Source of the DNA: Pictodentalium vernedei
Taxonomy: Eukaryota; Mollusca; Scaphopoda; Dentaliida; Dentaliidae
Assembly: GCA_031216915.1 (NCBI GenBank)
Contig: CM062289.1
Span: forward strand, 386,548,674-386,612,673
Direction of reading: 5' to 3'
DNA: 64,000 bases
The position numbers and the translations under genes are program-made. Each line of letters starts with the position of its first letter. Within the stretch, counting starts at the first letter, position 1. Of this stretch, positions 11,526 through 23,640 are shown in pieces. The notes beneath the pieces were generated by a model. That model worked only from the letters and a program-made list of their open reading frames with translations, searched no databases and was not told the DNA's origin.

Positions 11526-12318
11526 CTAGCATTTTAATTTCAGATTTCATTTTCAGAATCATAAAAATGCTTACCGTTTCGATTGAAACTGTATGCGGTT
11601 GTCTTGAACTTTTGTGACCCTCGGATGAACTTATCGAGCGTGTACGCACATGTTCAACATTCCGAAAAGACTGTGCAATATACAGTATAACTACGTGTTG
11701 TTCCAGCTTGAATACTTCCAGTGATTCAGAAACAAAAGCTTAAATGATTCCATAATTTAATAATTATACTTTTAAATGGTGTTTTCCTTTTTTCTCTTTG
11801 CGTAAAAATAAACGCATCTTCGAATGCTTGTAATGTTCTTTTAATAGTAATGTAAACAAATCATAACAAGACGCGCTTGTATTATACAGTTGCAAGATAC
11901 GGGTTTTGTATTAGGAGCCCCTGATACACGCTGTATTCCAGGAATTACGGACTCAATACATACTTATTGTAAGATAAAACTGTTTTATGAAAAAAAGTTA
12001 AAAATCTTCGATAACGTTTTTCAGCCGTGAAAGTTCAATGCAAAATGCGTGGCTCACATGCTAAAATAATTGTAATATTCAAGGGAACCGCAACTTTCAA
12101 TCACGAGAGTCCCAATCAAGGTTCTTTAACCTTACGGCACCATTTGCTAGGCTGTGAAAAAAAGATTCCGAGCTTCAAGAGCTGGGAGCAGGTGCAGCGA
12201 ATACGAGGGAATCCACCACATATAATTTTTCACTTCACATATTTTGGTCCCCTACTTTTGGTGAATGCAAAATCACCCATGGGAGCCTTTCAATCAAACT
12301 TTCATGAACAATTATTAG
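11526..12318. other. unassigned intergenic sequence
   Basis: No splice-bounded or conserved coding sequence recognised. The 105-residue open frame near 12027-12344 runs into an hp1 fragment and resembles nothing I know. Confidence 0.4.
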
Positions 12319-12440
12319 TTAACCCTCTGCTTAAACGAGAATAGGCGACATTTAGAAAAAATATCTGCAATGACTAAACGATTTTCATTTTTGGCTAAAA
12401 AATATAGCTCATGAAAACGCTTTGGAACGAACTCAACGAG
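12319..12440 (+). mobile_element. hp1 MITE, 5' half only
   Basis: TTAACCCTCTGCTTAAACGAGAA starts a left arm that reaches the hairpin tip (GGAACGAACTCAACGAG) and stops there. Sequence from 12441 to 13072 is unassigned. Confidence 0.6.
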
Positions 12441-13072
12441 CCTATTGGCCTTCTCAACAACACCACTTCCACTTTAGTTTCCACTGTCACTGACTGGGAG
12501 ACGCCGTTTCCTGATATTTAAAAACGTCAGGGTGAGGCAAACAAGATAACTTTTTTCACATACACCTACTGTTTAATGTTTTCCCTACAAAAACAAGAGT
12601 ACGATATTGGAAGGTTTAAACAGTGTTCTCAGTTTTCGTGCAAGGTAAAAGCCATGACGTCTGGTGAAGTGAAAGTTGTTACGCTGTGGCGTAACAGCTT
12701 TCACGTCATCAAACATACGTCCGGCATGGAGGGAGGGGAGAAGTTATCGCGTTGATTGACTTGATGCCATCTTGGGGAGGGGCAGTTTGAGTGCGACGTT
12801 TTTCACTGATGTTCCGGCAATCCAGTTGGATATAGATCAGTGGCACCTACACATTTACTAAGTCGCAGCAGTAAAGTCCCGGATGTTATCGACCGATCGA
12901 TGAGTCGAAAACGAGGGCACGTGAATAGAAACATTGTTTTTTTCGCATTCTCAAAAGTTATAAAAAAAGCTCCTAAAAATTACTTGCGGGCTCCGAATTT
13001 TAGTTTAATCAATACTTACTGAAACAAATTACGTTTGTTTTGTGTATACAAAGTGGAATACTTAAACTTAAC

Positions 13073-13312
13073 TTAACCCTTTCAACTCTAGTGGTATATT
13101 CCATGCCAGTTCAATGACAGCAATTAGATGAGTCCATTTTCATTATTTGGGGTAGACCAATCAATATTTTCAACGTGCAGCCTCGGGACTGCACTTTGAA
13201 AATATCGATTGGTAAACCACACACATTTACTGAACAGTCATCCAAAAAAAGTGACGTTATTACATATAATGTTCCCGGCCGGAAAAACGGCCATTCGTGT
13301 TCAAATCGTTAA
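13073..13312 (+). mobile_element. hp4 TTAA-flanked MITE
   Basis: TTAA with CCCTTTCAACTC terminus and internal hairpin stem CAATATTTTCAACGTGCAGC. The right end is decayed (TTCAAATCGTTAA). This is a separate family from hp1-3 in sequence but has the same plan. Confidence 0.8.
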
Positions 13313-13732
13313 TATGATACAATAATATGCAGCCTAACAATAAAAAAAATACATTTTGAAGGAAGGATTCGGCAGAAAGCTTAGAGCTTATTTGGGTCGT
13401 GTCCCTAACATTAACATTTATCTCAATATAATTTAAAAACCGATACTAAATGTGCTTTAGTTCATTTCTTGGCACCATTCAACATGAAGGGATATTTTCC
13501 ATTGTGTTAAGTAGATATAGCCATAATTCCATATTGGGCCTGGGCGAGCGGTGCACAGATTCTTGCTGATGGTAGCGTCAGCGGTTCAACTGTCAAACTA
13601 ACAAAATATTGTTCTTGAATTTCTTATAAAATCAAGTCGTTGTTGTCTTATACAAGACTTTTTTAAAAAGAGTTTGATGCTGAGAAAATCATTGATAAAT
13701 TGACAGATCTTGCCTCACGGAGAAATATTTTA

Positions 13733-13984
13733 TTAACCCTTTACCTAACCTGAAAAGCAGACGACACTTGCAAAAATAATTCTTGAATAACTAATTTTTT
13801 TCATTTTTTGTCTCAAAAACATAGGTTATGACACCTCGTTGGAACGAGCTCGACGAGCTCGTTCCAACGAGGGGTCATAACCTATGTTTTTGAGACAAAA
13901 AATGAAAAAAATGATGAAAATTAATTGGCGATTTTTGAGAATAGCGCTGGCCGGTTTTGGCCGTTACGTTGGTTAAAGGGTTAA
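13733..13984 (+). mobile_element. hp1 MITE, first of a pair
   Basis: Intact copy with CGTTGG/CCAACG hairpin tip. Its right TTAA (13981-13984) joins directly to another hp1 copy. Confidence 0.9.
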
Positions 13985-14208
13985 CACGAAAAACAGACGA
14001 CACTTGCAAACAAAATTCTTGAATAACTAAATATTTTCACTTTTTGCATCAAAAACATAGCTTATGACCCCTCATTGGAACGGGCTCAACGAGCTCGTTC
14101 CAATGAGGCGTCATATGCCATGTTTATGAGACAAAAAATGAAAATTGAATGGTAATTTTTGTGAATAGCGCAGGCCGATTTTGGTCATTAGTTTGGGTAA
14201 AGGGTTAA
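13985..14208 (+). mobile_element. hp1 MITE lacking its left terminus
   Basis: Begins at CACGAAAAACAGACGAC immediately after the previous copy's TTAA, so about 12 bases of terminal repeat are gone. The right terminus and TTAA are intact. The hairpin has the CATTGG/CCAATG variant. Confidence 0.82.
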
Positions 14209-15465
14209 ATGGGAGTCATGATTATGCTTCTATTAATTAATCACTTTGGCCTCGAGTTTCTAAATTGGATTGTCCAATTATAATAGTTTCGACAGTAAAT
14301 TAGCGAATGCATTTTTTCATTTGTAAAGAGAATTTCTTATCAGTTAAACACCAAAGATTTTCAAGACTACGGGATTAACTGAGTATTATCAATTCATGGG
14401 GAGCTACCAGTACATAAATATTTTTTACATGGGCGATAAGGAAGTACAACAGTTCTATAAAAACACACAGGAATTTTTCAACAGTCGTTAATGGCCAAAT
14501 GTATCCATTAGCGACGACCTACGGGTCTGCAAGCAGAGATGACATCTGCTTCCGGAAACTTTGTTTATTGATAAGCGCAAACGACTTTCCAAATTCACGA
14601 AATTCCGCTCTGCATAGATGTCGCCCATGTTACAGTCATCCGAGCTAAACGAGGAAGATTTGGAACACGTGGAAAACGGATCCACGATCACGTTGACCAG
14701 CTAGTACGGAAAGGGCGACGATGGGCATTCGTAATAATAATATAATATCCCAATTTTCTCGGGCATCACCCTTCATTATTGGACGTCCATCAGTCATTTA
14801 ACAACCCTGTGTAATTAGTGGCACGGTCGCTAATGACTGCAGGTCTGCTAATGATCGATGAGAGTCCAATAATGAAGTGTAACGACCTCTAAATTCACAG
14901 TATTCTGTAATTAAGCACTCCTCCCCCACTTATCGGATTGTTAGTCATTTCGTCGTCTGCACCCCAAATGTTAAATTGTCATTTACATACAATTAAGCGC
15001 ACCAGGTTGAAAAGTTTACTATTTCTAATATAAAAACAAACCGTTCCCAGAATCTTGAGTTCTTTTGAGGTTCAAGTCTGGCGCACCGTTCCAGTTTTTG
15101 TGTGCGCCGGTTTTAAATCTGCATTTTCGCAAACTGCACACCCAATTGTAAGGGACGTCAAAATATATCCTTCTCGTGAACAAATCGAAGAAATGTTCCT
15201 TCAACATGCAAAGAGGTGATCGTTGTTTTAAATGCTTTTTCTCTGAAACTGTCCTTTGAGTGAACATGGCAATTTGTATTGTCAACACGACCATTTTAAT
15301 TTTACTTTTTCGTGATGTGGTGGTATTAATTTTACCTGTATCTGACAAAAGTTACACTGCAGTTGATATTCTAGATGTCCACAGTTAACAAAAAACACGT
15401 ATTAATCATTCCCAGTTCCTTCCTAGTTGCATAATATTGCCACACTGAGCCGCGAAATCCGAAGT
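14209..15465. other. unassigned intergenic sequence
   Basis: Several 60-110 residue frames exist on the minus strand, but none shows splice borders or a recognisable domain. Confidence 0.4.
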
Positions 15466-15706
15466 TTAATCCTTTGAACACGTGAGACCGCTTTTCCGGT
15501 CCAGGAATATGATATCTTCATAATTTTATTAAGTTGGATGGCTGCTAAGTTAATATGTGAAGTAGATCAATCAATATTTCAACGTGCAGCCCCAAGGCTG
15601 CACGTTGAAAATATTAATTGTTCCACCCCCAAATAATGAATATGGACTCTTCAAATAGCTGCCATTGAATTGACATGGAAGATACCACCAGTGTTCAAAG
15701 GGTTAA
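15466..15706 (-). mobile_element. hp4 TTAA-flanked MITE
   Basis: TTAATCCTTTGAACACG at the left and GTGTTCAAAGGGTTAA at the right, with internal hairpin CAACGTGCAGCC...GGCTGCACGTTG. Confidence 0.82.
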
Positions 15707-17233
15707 ATTTTACGATCATTTGGACGATATCGAATGTAACAACTCAAAAGTGTAATACGTCCTCAACAATCAGTTGATCTGTTTTGGCTGATAACATTTT
15801 AAAGGGTTCGGAGGGAGCATTCAAGTTTCTTCCTCATAGTTCGTACTGATTAATCAAGCTGAATTCTTCACGGCCTTCGTTGCATTTTCTGTCAAAGTGA
15901 AGGCGTGTATTTGTGCTTTAGTCTTCCTGTCTGTTTGTGAATAATCGTTTTTGTTCGTTTTTGACCGCGTGCTGCGACCCGACGACAATCCTATTCAATT
16001 TCGAACCGGTAGCCGGTAACTTTGATTCGAATTGGCTATTTCAATTCGATTCAAATGGAAACTTCATGTTTAGACATATCTCAGATCAGCTCACAAGACC
16101 AATATGCTACAATATACTACATTTTATACACACATTCAGGCGCTGGTGTGTGGTTCGAATTGAGTGTTCTCCGTCTTTGCATTAATATAAAAAATTGAAC
16201 GAAAAATTACGCCGTGTCGTTTGGAATTGGAATTCCGCTACTTTCGACGGTGCTTAAATCATGAATAAGGACGTTAACTCCGGCATGCTGCTGGCAGATA
16301 TTCCTACGTAGGGCAGGAAATCTACTGTTATTATAAAAAGCCAAATGTGAGGATATTTAAACAAATTTTCCCCTTTAAGTTGTTACCAATGATTTCTTGT
16401 GTCAAATTTTCATTATTTTTTCATCAAATCTAGTCGTGGCTGCTGTGAAGAAACCATGACTAGATCTGATGAAAAAGTATTTTTAAATTACGCTAAGATG
16501 TTAAGAGTTAATTGTCAGCCCTGGATTTAATCCAGAATCTATGGATAGCGCTCTGTTCTACTTTAGCCTGACAAAATGAGGTTGTCAAGAATTTTGAAAA
16601 GATGGACCGTGTTAATGTGGGATGCGTTCCAGGAGAACTCGGTCCCTGAAGTTTGAATGTTGTTGATTTTGCAATTAACTGGTATGCGGGCCTTTTACAG
16701 CAACATATCTCTTCAGATAAGCTTTTGCTGGAAATGACTTTCTATGTTCTCTCGAAGGTCTTATAATTGACACTTTTCTTGTACTAACGAATTTGAGAGT
16801 TATTGACCGATCGGAATTTCCGCTCGGCGGATGTTTACATGGTAATTCACTTTTCTTTTGATATAATTTCATCGTGTCCTATGGAGCCTACGGCCTAGTG
16901 ATGTCCGGAGTTCAACCGAGAAATGCCTCAGATGCGAGGATGTTGCGTGTTTTCAGTCAGGAAAATCAAAATTTTCTCACACGGGGCCAAACCACTGAGA
17001 TTTTCTAATTATAACATACAAAACTCATGACATCGGTAACTGACTAACATGCCTGGATTGGGCATCTTTTGGGGCCGGAAAATTAAAAGTTTCTCACACT
17101 GCAGGGCTTATATTTCGAGGAGAATCCGGTATTCGATTCACGCAAAGATTCGCGCTACAAAACCAGCGAGAATCCATGTAGACTCTCACTGCACTTCCGC
17201 TGCTAACATTCGCGTGACAAAAATTGAGTCAAT
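15707..17233. other. unassigned; hairpin at 16424-16476
   Basis: The hairpin arms are CATCAAATCTAGTCGTGG and its near-complement, related to the one at 3105-3146. No gene is supported in the remainder. Confidence 0.4.
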
Positions 17234-17932
17234 TTAACCCTTTACCAAACACAATTGCAACAAATTAACCAATACAAGGCTAACGTAACCTGAAATATCC
17301 TGACACTTTATCAATAAAATTGTACAAATATGGCTGTCATTACACGCTAAAAACTAAAGTGTTAAAAACTACACTTGAAGTGCTGTATTTAACACTTATT
17401 AAGTGCTGAACTAGCACTTTGTTCAAGTGTAGATATCCCAGAACTTGACAGGTGTTACAATAATACCACTTGACAAGTGTAATGTCGCGACACTTAAAAG
17501 GAAACAACGCAGATGACGCGGATCAGGCTCGAACTCTCGAGCCTGATCCGCGTCATCTGCGTTGTGTCCTTTTAATTTATGTACCCACCAGGCGCAAATC
17601 AAATTATGGACGATTCTGGAAGAACCACCAATGCAAGACACATGGGAAGTGCCATCCATTCAAGTTTCAGATGTCTGACGATTGTGATGTCTAAGTGCTT
17701 AAAGCATTGCACTTTGAGTGTTAAAATCAAACCCTAAGAGTAGAATGGGTTTAACACCTTGAAAGTGTCAGTTTTAACACTTTAGTTTTTAGTGTGTAGA
17801 ACCTGTTCAATGAGCCGCTTCCAATGACATCCATATTTGTAAGGTTTTATTGGTAAATGTTTATTTTTTAGAAAAATATCAAATTCAGTATATGTTTTAA
17901 AAATTAAAAAGCTGTGTTGGGTAAAGAGTTGA
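17234..17932 (+). mobile_element. hp3 MITE interrupted by another element
   Basis: Left half: TTAACCCTTTACC to GTCATTA. Right half: TAGAACCTGTTC to GGGTAAAGAGTTGA. Together they match the hp3 copy at 4022-4271. The 454-bp foldback at 17343-17796 splits the hairpin. Confidence 0.8.
17343..17796. mobile_element. 454-bp foldback MITE with TA duplication
   Basis: Terminal inverted repeats read CACGCTAAAAACTAAAGTG and, from the other end, CACACTAAAAACTAAAGTG. They are flanked by TA on both sides. A long perfect hairpin with GCAGATGACGCGGATCAGGC arms lies near 17505-17570. The internal AAGTGTTA phrases repeat. The class is undetermined and could be CACTA-like or Tc1/mariner-like. Confidence 0.8.
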
Positions 17933-17989
17933 CATGTGTTATCAGTATACAACAGGAGTTCTACCAAGATGGCCTCACGGGATCCTGAG

Positions 17990-19320
17990 ACACTAATAAT
18001 AATATAATAATAACACTTTGGCCAGCCGCTGATTTGTCGCGGTTCTCGGACGAGAAGGCCGTGGTTACCCCTGTACTCCCAACTGCCTCCCTATTCCCAC
18101 GCTTCTCCTCTCCTCCCAACACTCGGAGACGAACTGCTTGATGATATCCCTTGTCCCATTCTTCCCAATCTCTCCGATTAGCATATTAACCCTCTCCTTT
18201 GAGTCTCCCCATAACCACATGTCCTTCATTCTCCCATCCCACTTCCCCATTATACTCCTAGTGAATCTCATTCTTTTAGGCTGATACTTTGGGCATTCTA
18301 GAAGAAAGTGTTCCAGGGTCTCCACCATGTCCAAGTTACACATCTGGCACTCCCTTTCACCGTCTTTCCCAATTTTTCCCCTCAGCTCCAGGGATCGCGA
18401 CCTCAGCTTGAACAACAGTGACCCCCCCAAAGGTGCCATCAAGGTACTCTTCAAAATCTGGCTTCTCTTTATCACACAGGCCACCCAAAGACCTCTTTGA
18501 TTTGACCCCCTCTCGCCAATTACGGTTACAATCCTCCATGACCCTTTCTCTGACGATTTTTTTACTCTGGTTTGCCCCAACGTCCAGGTCCGAGATCTCC
18601 AATGAGTAGTTCTCTACCAGCTCCCTCACTTGGACCATCCACCAAGTTTTGATATTTGAGTTGAAAATTCTCAGGAACATTGCTTTACACCATCGACTGT
18701 CGGGGAGATTTACCAAATAATTAAGATAACCGAACTTCAACAGGTCTATCCTGTCCTTGATCCTCATCCACCCAAGCTCACCCCTGATTGCTTCTAGCGC
18801 TGCGGCATTACTCGACCCCGTTATCCATCGGCCTGCATCGTTCTGCAGGATTTCCAAGCTCTTTACGGCCGTCTGGTTTAGGGGTACCACTTCCGTACCG
18901 TATGTTATACTTGGCAGCCCCACCATTTCCCAAATGGTTTTCCCCACGAAAACCTTATTGAAACTGTTTCTCCCTATAAGTTTCATTTGGTTAAGGATTC
19001 GCTTCCCCTTCAGAATCAATTTATTTGTGTGGTTCTGGTAGATGCCTCTTCCTGTAATGTTTATATTTCCCCCCAAATACTCGTAATCACCTGTCTCTCC
19101 CACACTGAGAAGTTTGCTGTTCCCTTCCGGAATGCAGAACTCACCCACTCTCCACCTCCACTCATAGCAGATATGGATTCTCCCAACCATTTTCGCGAGA
19201 ATCCAAATTGATTCTCCCAAATTTAGATGAAATATAAGCCCTGTACTGAGTCCACTTATCGGCACAGTGTTTTGAGTGCTACTGACATGGGGTCCTTTTA
19301 TAGAATTACCTAAACGGGGC
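17990..19320 (-). mobile_element. 5'-truncated non-LTR retrotransposon
   Basis: The LINE is read on the minus strand. Its 3' end lies at the left, next to an AATAATAATATAATAATAACAC tract that is the probable simple-repeat tail. The retained part is the end of the reverse-transcriptase ORF plus a C-terminal zinc-knuckle-like domain. The palm with its Asp-Asp motif is missing. The same 3' end recurs at 53561-53768, and related fragments lie at 50290-53160 and 63470-64000. Confidence 0.85.
18065..19265 (-). pseudogene. LINE ORF2 C-terminal fragment, frameshifted
   Basis: Two overlapping minus-strand frames (18357-19265 and 18065-18580) make one broken ORF joined by a frameshift near 18360-18580. 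The upstream part has YEYLGG, then KLIGRNSFNKVFVGKTIWEM and a run of conserved-looking helices. The downstream part has CQMCNLDMVETLEHFLLEC, a C-x2-C-x9-H-x4-C knuckle seen after the reverse transcriptase in several APE-type LINE clades. I cannot assign the clade. Truncation and frameshift make it inactive. Confidence 0.82.
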
Positions 19321-19437
19321 TAGTCCAGGCCTCTCCTGGAACCAGTGGCAAATCAGGTAATTGTCAATTGAAAACCTGGTAAATTTGGGGGAAAACCAAC
19401 AATTCTTCGCGACGGCCCTGCTGACCACATGTTGGAA

Positions 19438-19676
19438 TTAACCCTTTACCCAACGAATCGGCCACATCCTCCCAGGTAATATGCAAATTCAGCAGCTGAA
19501 AAATATGATTGTTCAAAAAATTTCAACAAAACCATATCATGTGACCCCTCTTTGGAACGAGCTCGTTCCAATGAGGGGTCACAGGATATGGTTTTGGTGA
19601 GATTTTTTGAAATATTTTAAAAAATAATATTTTAAATAATAAATTTTGATATCGTCTGCGTTGGGTAAAGGGTTAA
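19438..19676 (+). mobile_element. hp2 TTAA-flanked MITE
   Basis: TTAA on both sides and intact termini. The core is shortened to GGAACGAGCTCGTTCC and the tip arms are mismatched (CTTTGG against CCAATG). Confidence 0.87.
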
Positions 19677-20212
19677 AAAAATGTTTGCTGGCAACGCTGT
19701 CTGCAGATTGTGTAGAGGAGAGTTAATTTCTAGAGAGTAAGATTCAATATTGGAGGGGGGGGGGGGGTCAGAGGGGATTACTCACTCTTTTAACAAAGAT
19801 TGGAACAAATCTTCCTCTCGCTTTTAATGAACATTTCGTCATAGCCTTCCCCTCCCCATTTCTGTTCACCCACTCGTCTCTCTCGGTAAATATTACGTTT
19901 TTCATCGAATTTTAGCATGCGTTGTGTAGAAAGTAAATAGAGTTATTTTGGTTATCCAAAACAAAAAAATACTGACAACAGCAGCAGTAACACTCCAGTT
20001 CACAGATCTTATGAGAGTTTGTCGTGCGAACACTGAGGTTAAATTAAGTACAGGGAATAGAACAGATTATGTCAACATCAAAGTTTATTCACCAAATCCA
20101 TGTTTCGAAAATGTATTGTTCTATATGCATGACAGCTGCTTATAGTGGTGCGTTTCTGTCGTTTTTTTTAACTTGACATACCGTTCACACGGTACAGTTT
20201 GTATGATTGTTA

Positions 20213-20477
20213 TTAACCTTTCATTTAACACCATTCCGATCTTATTATTTTTTTCAATTTTTGCCCCCAAATTACAGTTAACCTTCCACCTCAGCACTGA
20301 TATTTCAAGTTGCATTTTTCCCACAATGCAACTTGGAATTTAACTAATTCAATCTTGTTTGACAGAGCTCAATGAGCTCTGTCAAACAACATTGAATTGT
20401 TTAAATTCCTAGCTGCATTGTGGCAGAAAATGCAGCTTGGATTTCAATACTTCAACATCCGAGTGTATGGGGGTTAA
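20213..20477. mobile_element. candidate TTAA-flanked hairpin element
   Basis: TTAACCTTTCATT at the left and GTATGGGGGTTAA at the right enclose a hairpin with TTTGACAGAGCTCA/TGAGCTCTGTCAAA and outer CAATGCA/TGCATTG arms. The architecture matches hp1-4 but the termini are weak. Confidence 0.5.
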
Positions 20478-20499
20478 GATAAGTTAAATGACATGATGG

Positions 20500-20768
20500 C
20501 ACTTAACCCCGATTGTCCACATGGGGGCACGATGACGCCGTGTACTAAGGCGTACTGCACGTCGATGGTGCGCACGTCTTCAACCAATCTTACACTGCAT
20601 GTGCTGCAGTACGGAGTTACGATGTTGGGGAGATGGCAACTGCTCGCCGTTGCTCGGTGGTTTTCTCCAGGTACTCCGGCTTCCACCACCCGTAAAACTG
20701 TCACGGTCATGATTAGCCATTGTGCATAAGTATGTGACCTTAAACACCAATAAATAAATAATAAATAA
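20500..20768 (+). mobile_element. SINE, 5' truncated
   Basis: Starts in the body (GGCACTTAACCCCGATTG) without a Pol III head. It carries the ACGATGACGCCGTG body variant and ends in CACCAATAAATAAATAATAAATAA. Confidence 0.85.
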
Positions 20769-21090
20769 TGACATGATGAAACACCTATGCACGGATGATC
20801 TTAATACATAAACACGATTATAACGACAAGGAAGATGTGAAAATAATAATAAAATAAATAACATACAAAAACTATCAGTTTCCAATCGAAGTGCTTGCTC
20901 GTTCTTTAGAAAGTGACTGGATAACGTTACAGATGATAGTGCGTGTTTCTGGATTTTTTATTGCTCATAATTTTAATTTCGTTAATCCATGTTCCGATAT
21001 TCTCTATTTTCTTCCCCATTTCACCGAAGAGGCTACCATTTGCTTTCTTGTGCAACGAGCATTGAATGATGACATGTTCTTCAGATTCAC

Positions 21091-21567
21091 CGGGGGCGCG
21101 GTGGCTCAGTAGGTACAGGTGCAGGCTGCAAGCTGAGAGGTCCTCGGTTCGAATCCCATATGCGGCAACCACGTTATGTCCTTGGGAAAGACACTTCACC
21201 CCCATTGCCCACGCGGTGGCACGGTGGCGTTGTGTACCAAGGCGTACTGCACCTCAATGGTGCACCTGTCTTCAACCAATGCTAACCCTGCTTATGTGGA
21301 GTTGGTATGTTGGGAGCTGACAGTTGCTCGCCGTTGCTCGGTGGCACGGTGGCGTTGTGTACCAAGGCGTACTGCACCTCAATGGTGCACCTGTCTTTAA
21401 CCAATGCTAACCCTGCTTGTGCGGAGTTGGTATGTTGGGAGCTGATAGTTGCTCGCCGTTGCTCGGTGGTTCTCTCTAGGTACTCCGGCTTCCTCCACCC
21501 GTAAAACTGTCATGATCATGATTAGCCATTGTGCAGAAATATATGACCTTAAACACCAATAAATAAA
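21091..21567 (+). mobile_element. SINE with internal 125-bp duplication
   Basis: A complete tRNA-headed SINE with perfect 11-bp target duplication TTCAGATTCAC (21080-21090 and 21568-21578). Inside, a 125-bp body segment beginning GGTGGCACGGTGGCG at 21215 is repeated from 21340, so it is longer than its relatives. The CGGTGG microhomology at the junctions suggests slippage. Confidence 0.92.
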
Positions 21568-21763
21568 TTCAGATTCACTTTCTTTTGCATTACAGTTTGA
21601 GCATGGTCATTTTCTACCGGTATTTTGGTTGCTTGTGTCTACCCTTTCGATTTCTAGGTTATGGTTACCAATTCTCAGCTGAGTAAACAAAGAACGTACA
21701 TTTTCAAGCAAAGAACTAACTCATCGTACTCGTTCAAACGAAGGTTAAAAAGTTATGCTGATG

Positions 21764-21916
21764 TTTTTTTTTTTGGGGGGGGGGGGGGGTTGTTTGGGGC
21801 TTTTTCTTGGAGGGTGGACACAGGCTATGTTTTTGACGCAAAAATGGAAAAAAAATAGTTATTAAAGAATTTTGTTTGCAAGTGTCGTCTTCCTTTTGTG
21901 TTAGGTAAAAAGTCAA
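21764..21916 (-). mobile_element. hp1 MITE remnant with T/G homopolymer block
   Basis: The right part of an hp1 copy (CTATGTTTTTGACGCAAAAA to GTGTTAGGTAAAAAGT) is preceded by a T run, a G run and degenerate sequence where the other hairpin arm should be. Confidence 0.6.
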
Positions 21917-22130
21917 ATGCATCAGAATACGATATAGTAGGTATCTGTTACCAACATAATTTTCATGCTATACTGATAACTAAGAAAAATCATACTCAAT
22001 ATTTTTTAAACTTATTTTTCTGCTTGTACATCTACCTTGATTGCACACCAACATTGTGCACTTTATGTATTGAAAGAAGTTAAATCTCCCTCACGTCCAC
22101 AAGACTAGGCTTGGTTGTTTTTGAGACTCA

Positions 22131-23640
22131 CAATAAATTTGTTGCTCAGATTCTACAGGTGTAAACTGGAAATCTAGTTTCTACTGCTAGAATCTTAGAT
22201 AATATCAAATTTCAGTTTCTACTAAGATTCTAATAGTTGAAGATTCTACAATTAGAAAGTAGAATTCCAGTTTCTGCCACTAAAATCTCAGATTCTACCA
22301 AATTCCCGTTTCTACCAAGATTCTAAAAGAAAAAAAGTAGAGTTTTCCATTTTCGATAAGTACAAGGCGGGACTCCAATTTCTACCACTAGAATCTCAGA
22401 TTCTACCAAAATTCCAGATTCTACCAAGTTCTGTCAGTAGAATTTAGAATTCCAGTTTCTACAATGATAATCTCAGATTCTACCAAAATCCCGTTTCTAA
22501 CAAGACTCTACTAGTAGAAACTAGAATTCTAGTTTCTACCAGTAGAGTGAAATTCCAGTTAATGTCACCATTATCTCAGATTCTACCGAATTCCAGTTTC
22601 TGTCGGGATTCTTCCAGTAGAAACTAGAATTCTAGTCTCTAAAAGTAGAATGTGGAATTACAGTTTCTACCCCTAGAATCTTAACTTCTACCAAATTCAG
22701 TTTCTACCAAGATTCTATAAGTAAAAACTAGAATTCTCCATTTTCTACAAGTACAAGGTGGACCTCCGGCTTCTACCACTAGAATCTCAAATTCTACCAT
22801 ATTCCAGTTTCTACAAATACCAGGTGGAATTCCAGTTTCAACAACTAGAATCTCAGATTCTACCAAATTCAAGTTTCAACCAATATTCTACAAGTGGAAG
22901 ATAGAATTCCAGTTTCTACAATTAGAAAGTTAAATTCCACTTTCGACCACTAGAATCTCAGATTCAATCAAATTTCAATTTCTACCAAGTCGTCGCCTGA
23001 GTGCTAAAATGTTCTATGTCCCATAGGGGACATAGAACATTCTAGCACTCCGGCGACGAAGTGGAGACTAGTATTTCAGTTTTCACAAGTTCAAAGTGGA
23101 ACTCCAGTTTCTGCAATGACAATTCTACCAGTAGAAAGCAGAATTCCAGTTTCTGTAACGGTTCTCTCAGATTCTACCAAATCCCATTTCTACCAAGACA
23201 ATACCAGTAGAAACTATATTTATAGTTTCTACTAGTAGAAGGAGAAATTCTTGTTTCTTGCACCAGAAGATCAGATTCTACGAAATTCCAGTTTCTACCA
23301 AGATGCTACCAGTGAAGAACTATAATTCTAGTTTCTAAAAATAGAAAGTGGAATTACAGTTTCTACCACTAGAATCCCAGATTCTACCAAATTATAGTTT
23401 CCATGGAGAGATTCATCCAATAAAAACTAGAATTCCAGTTCCCAAAAAGTAGAAAGTGAACTAGAATTCTAGTTCCTAAAAATACGAAATAGAAATCCAA
23501 TTTGCACCACTAAACTCCAATTTCGACATAGATTCTACCAATAAACACTAGGATTCCAGTTTCTGAAAGTAGAAAGTGGAATTCCAGTTTCTACCACTAG
23601 AATCTTAGCTTCTACCAAATTTCAGTTCCTACCACAACAG
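22131..23640. repeat. 1.5-kb minisatellite
   Basis: Degenerate tandem array built from phrases such as AGAATTCCAGTTTCTACCA, CTAGAATCTCAGATTCTACC and AAGATTCTACCAGTAGAAA. It appears to have an approximately 100-bp higher-order period, with variable units. It is interrupted by a 68-bp palindrome at 22991-23058. Confidence 0.88.
22991..23058. mobile_element. 68-bp palindromic micro-element, copy 1
   Basis: Ends CGTCGCC and GGCGACG and is palindromic almost throughout. It is flanked on both sides by AAGT (22987-22990 and 23059-23062). It interrupts the minisatellite. Related copies are at 50647-50715 and 54782-54849. Confidence 0.78.

Noticed and set aside
22131-23640. CRISPR-like array
   Set aside because: Repeat units are degenerate and contiguous with no unique spacers, in an animal genome; it is a minisatellite.
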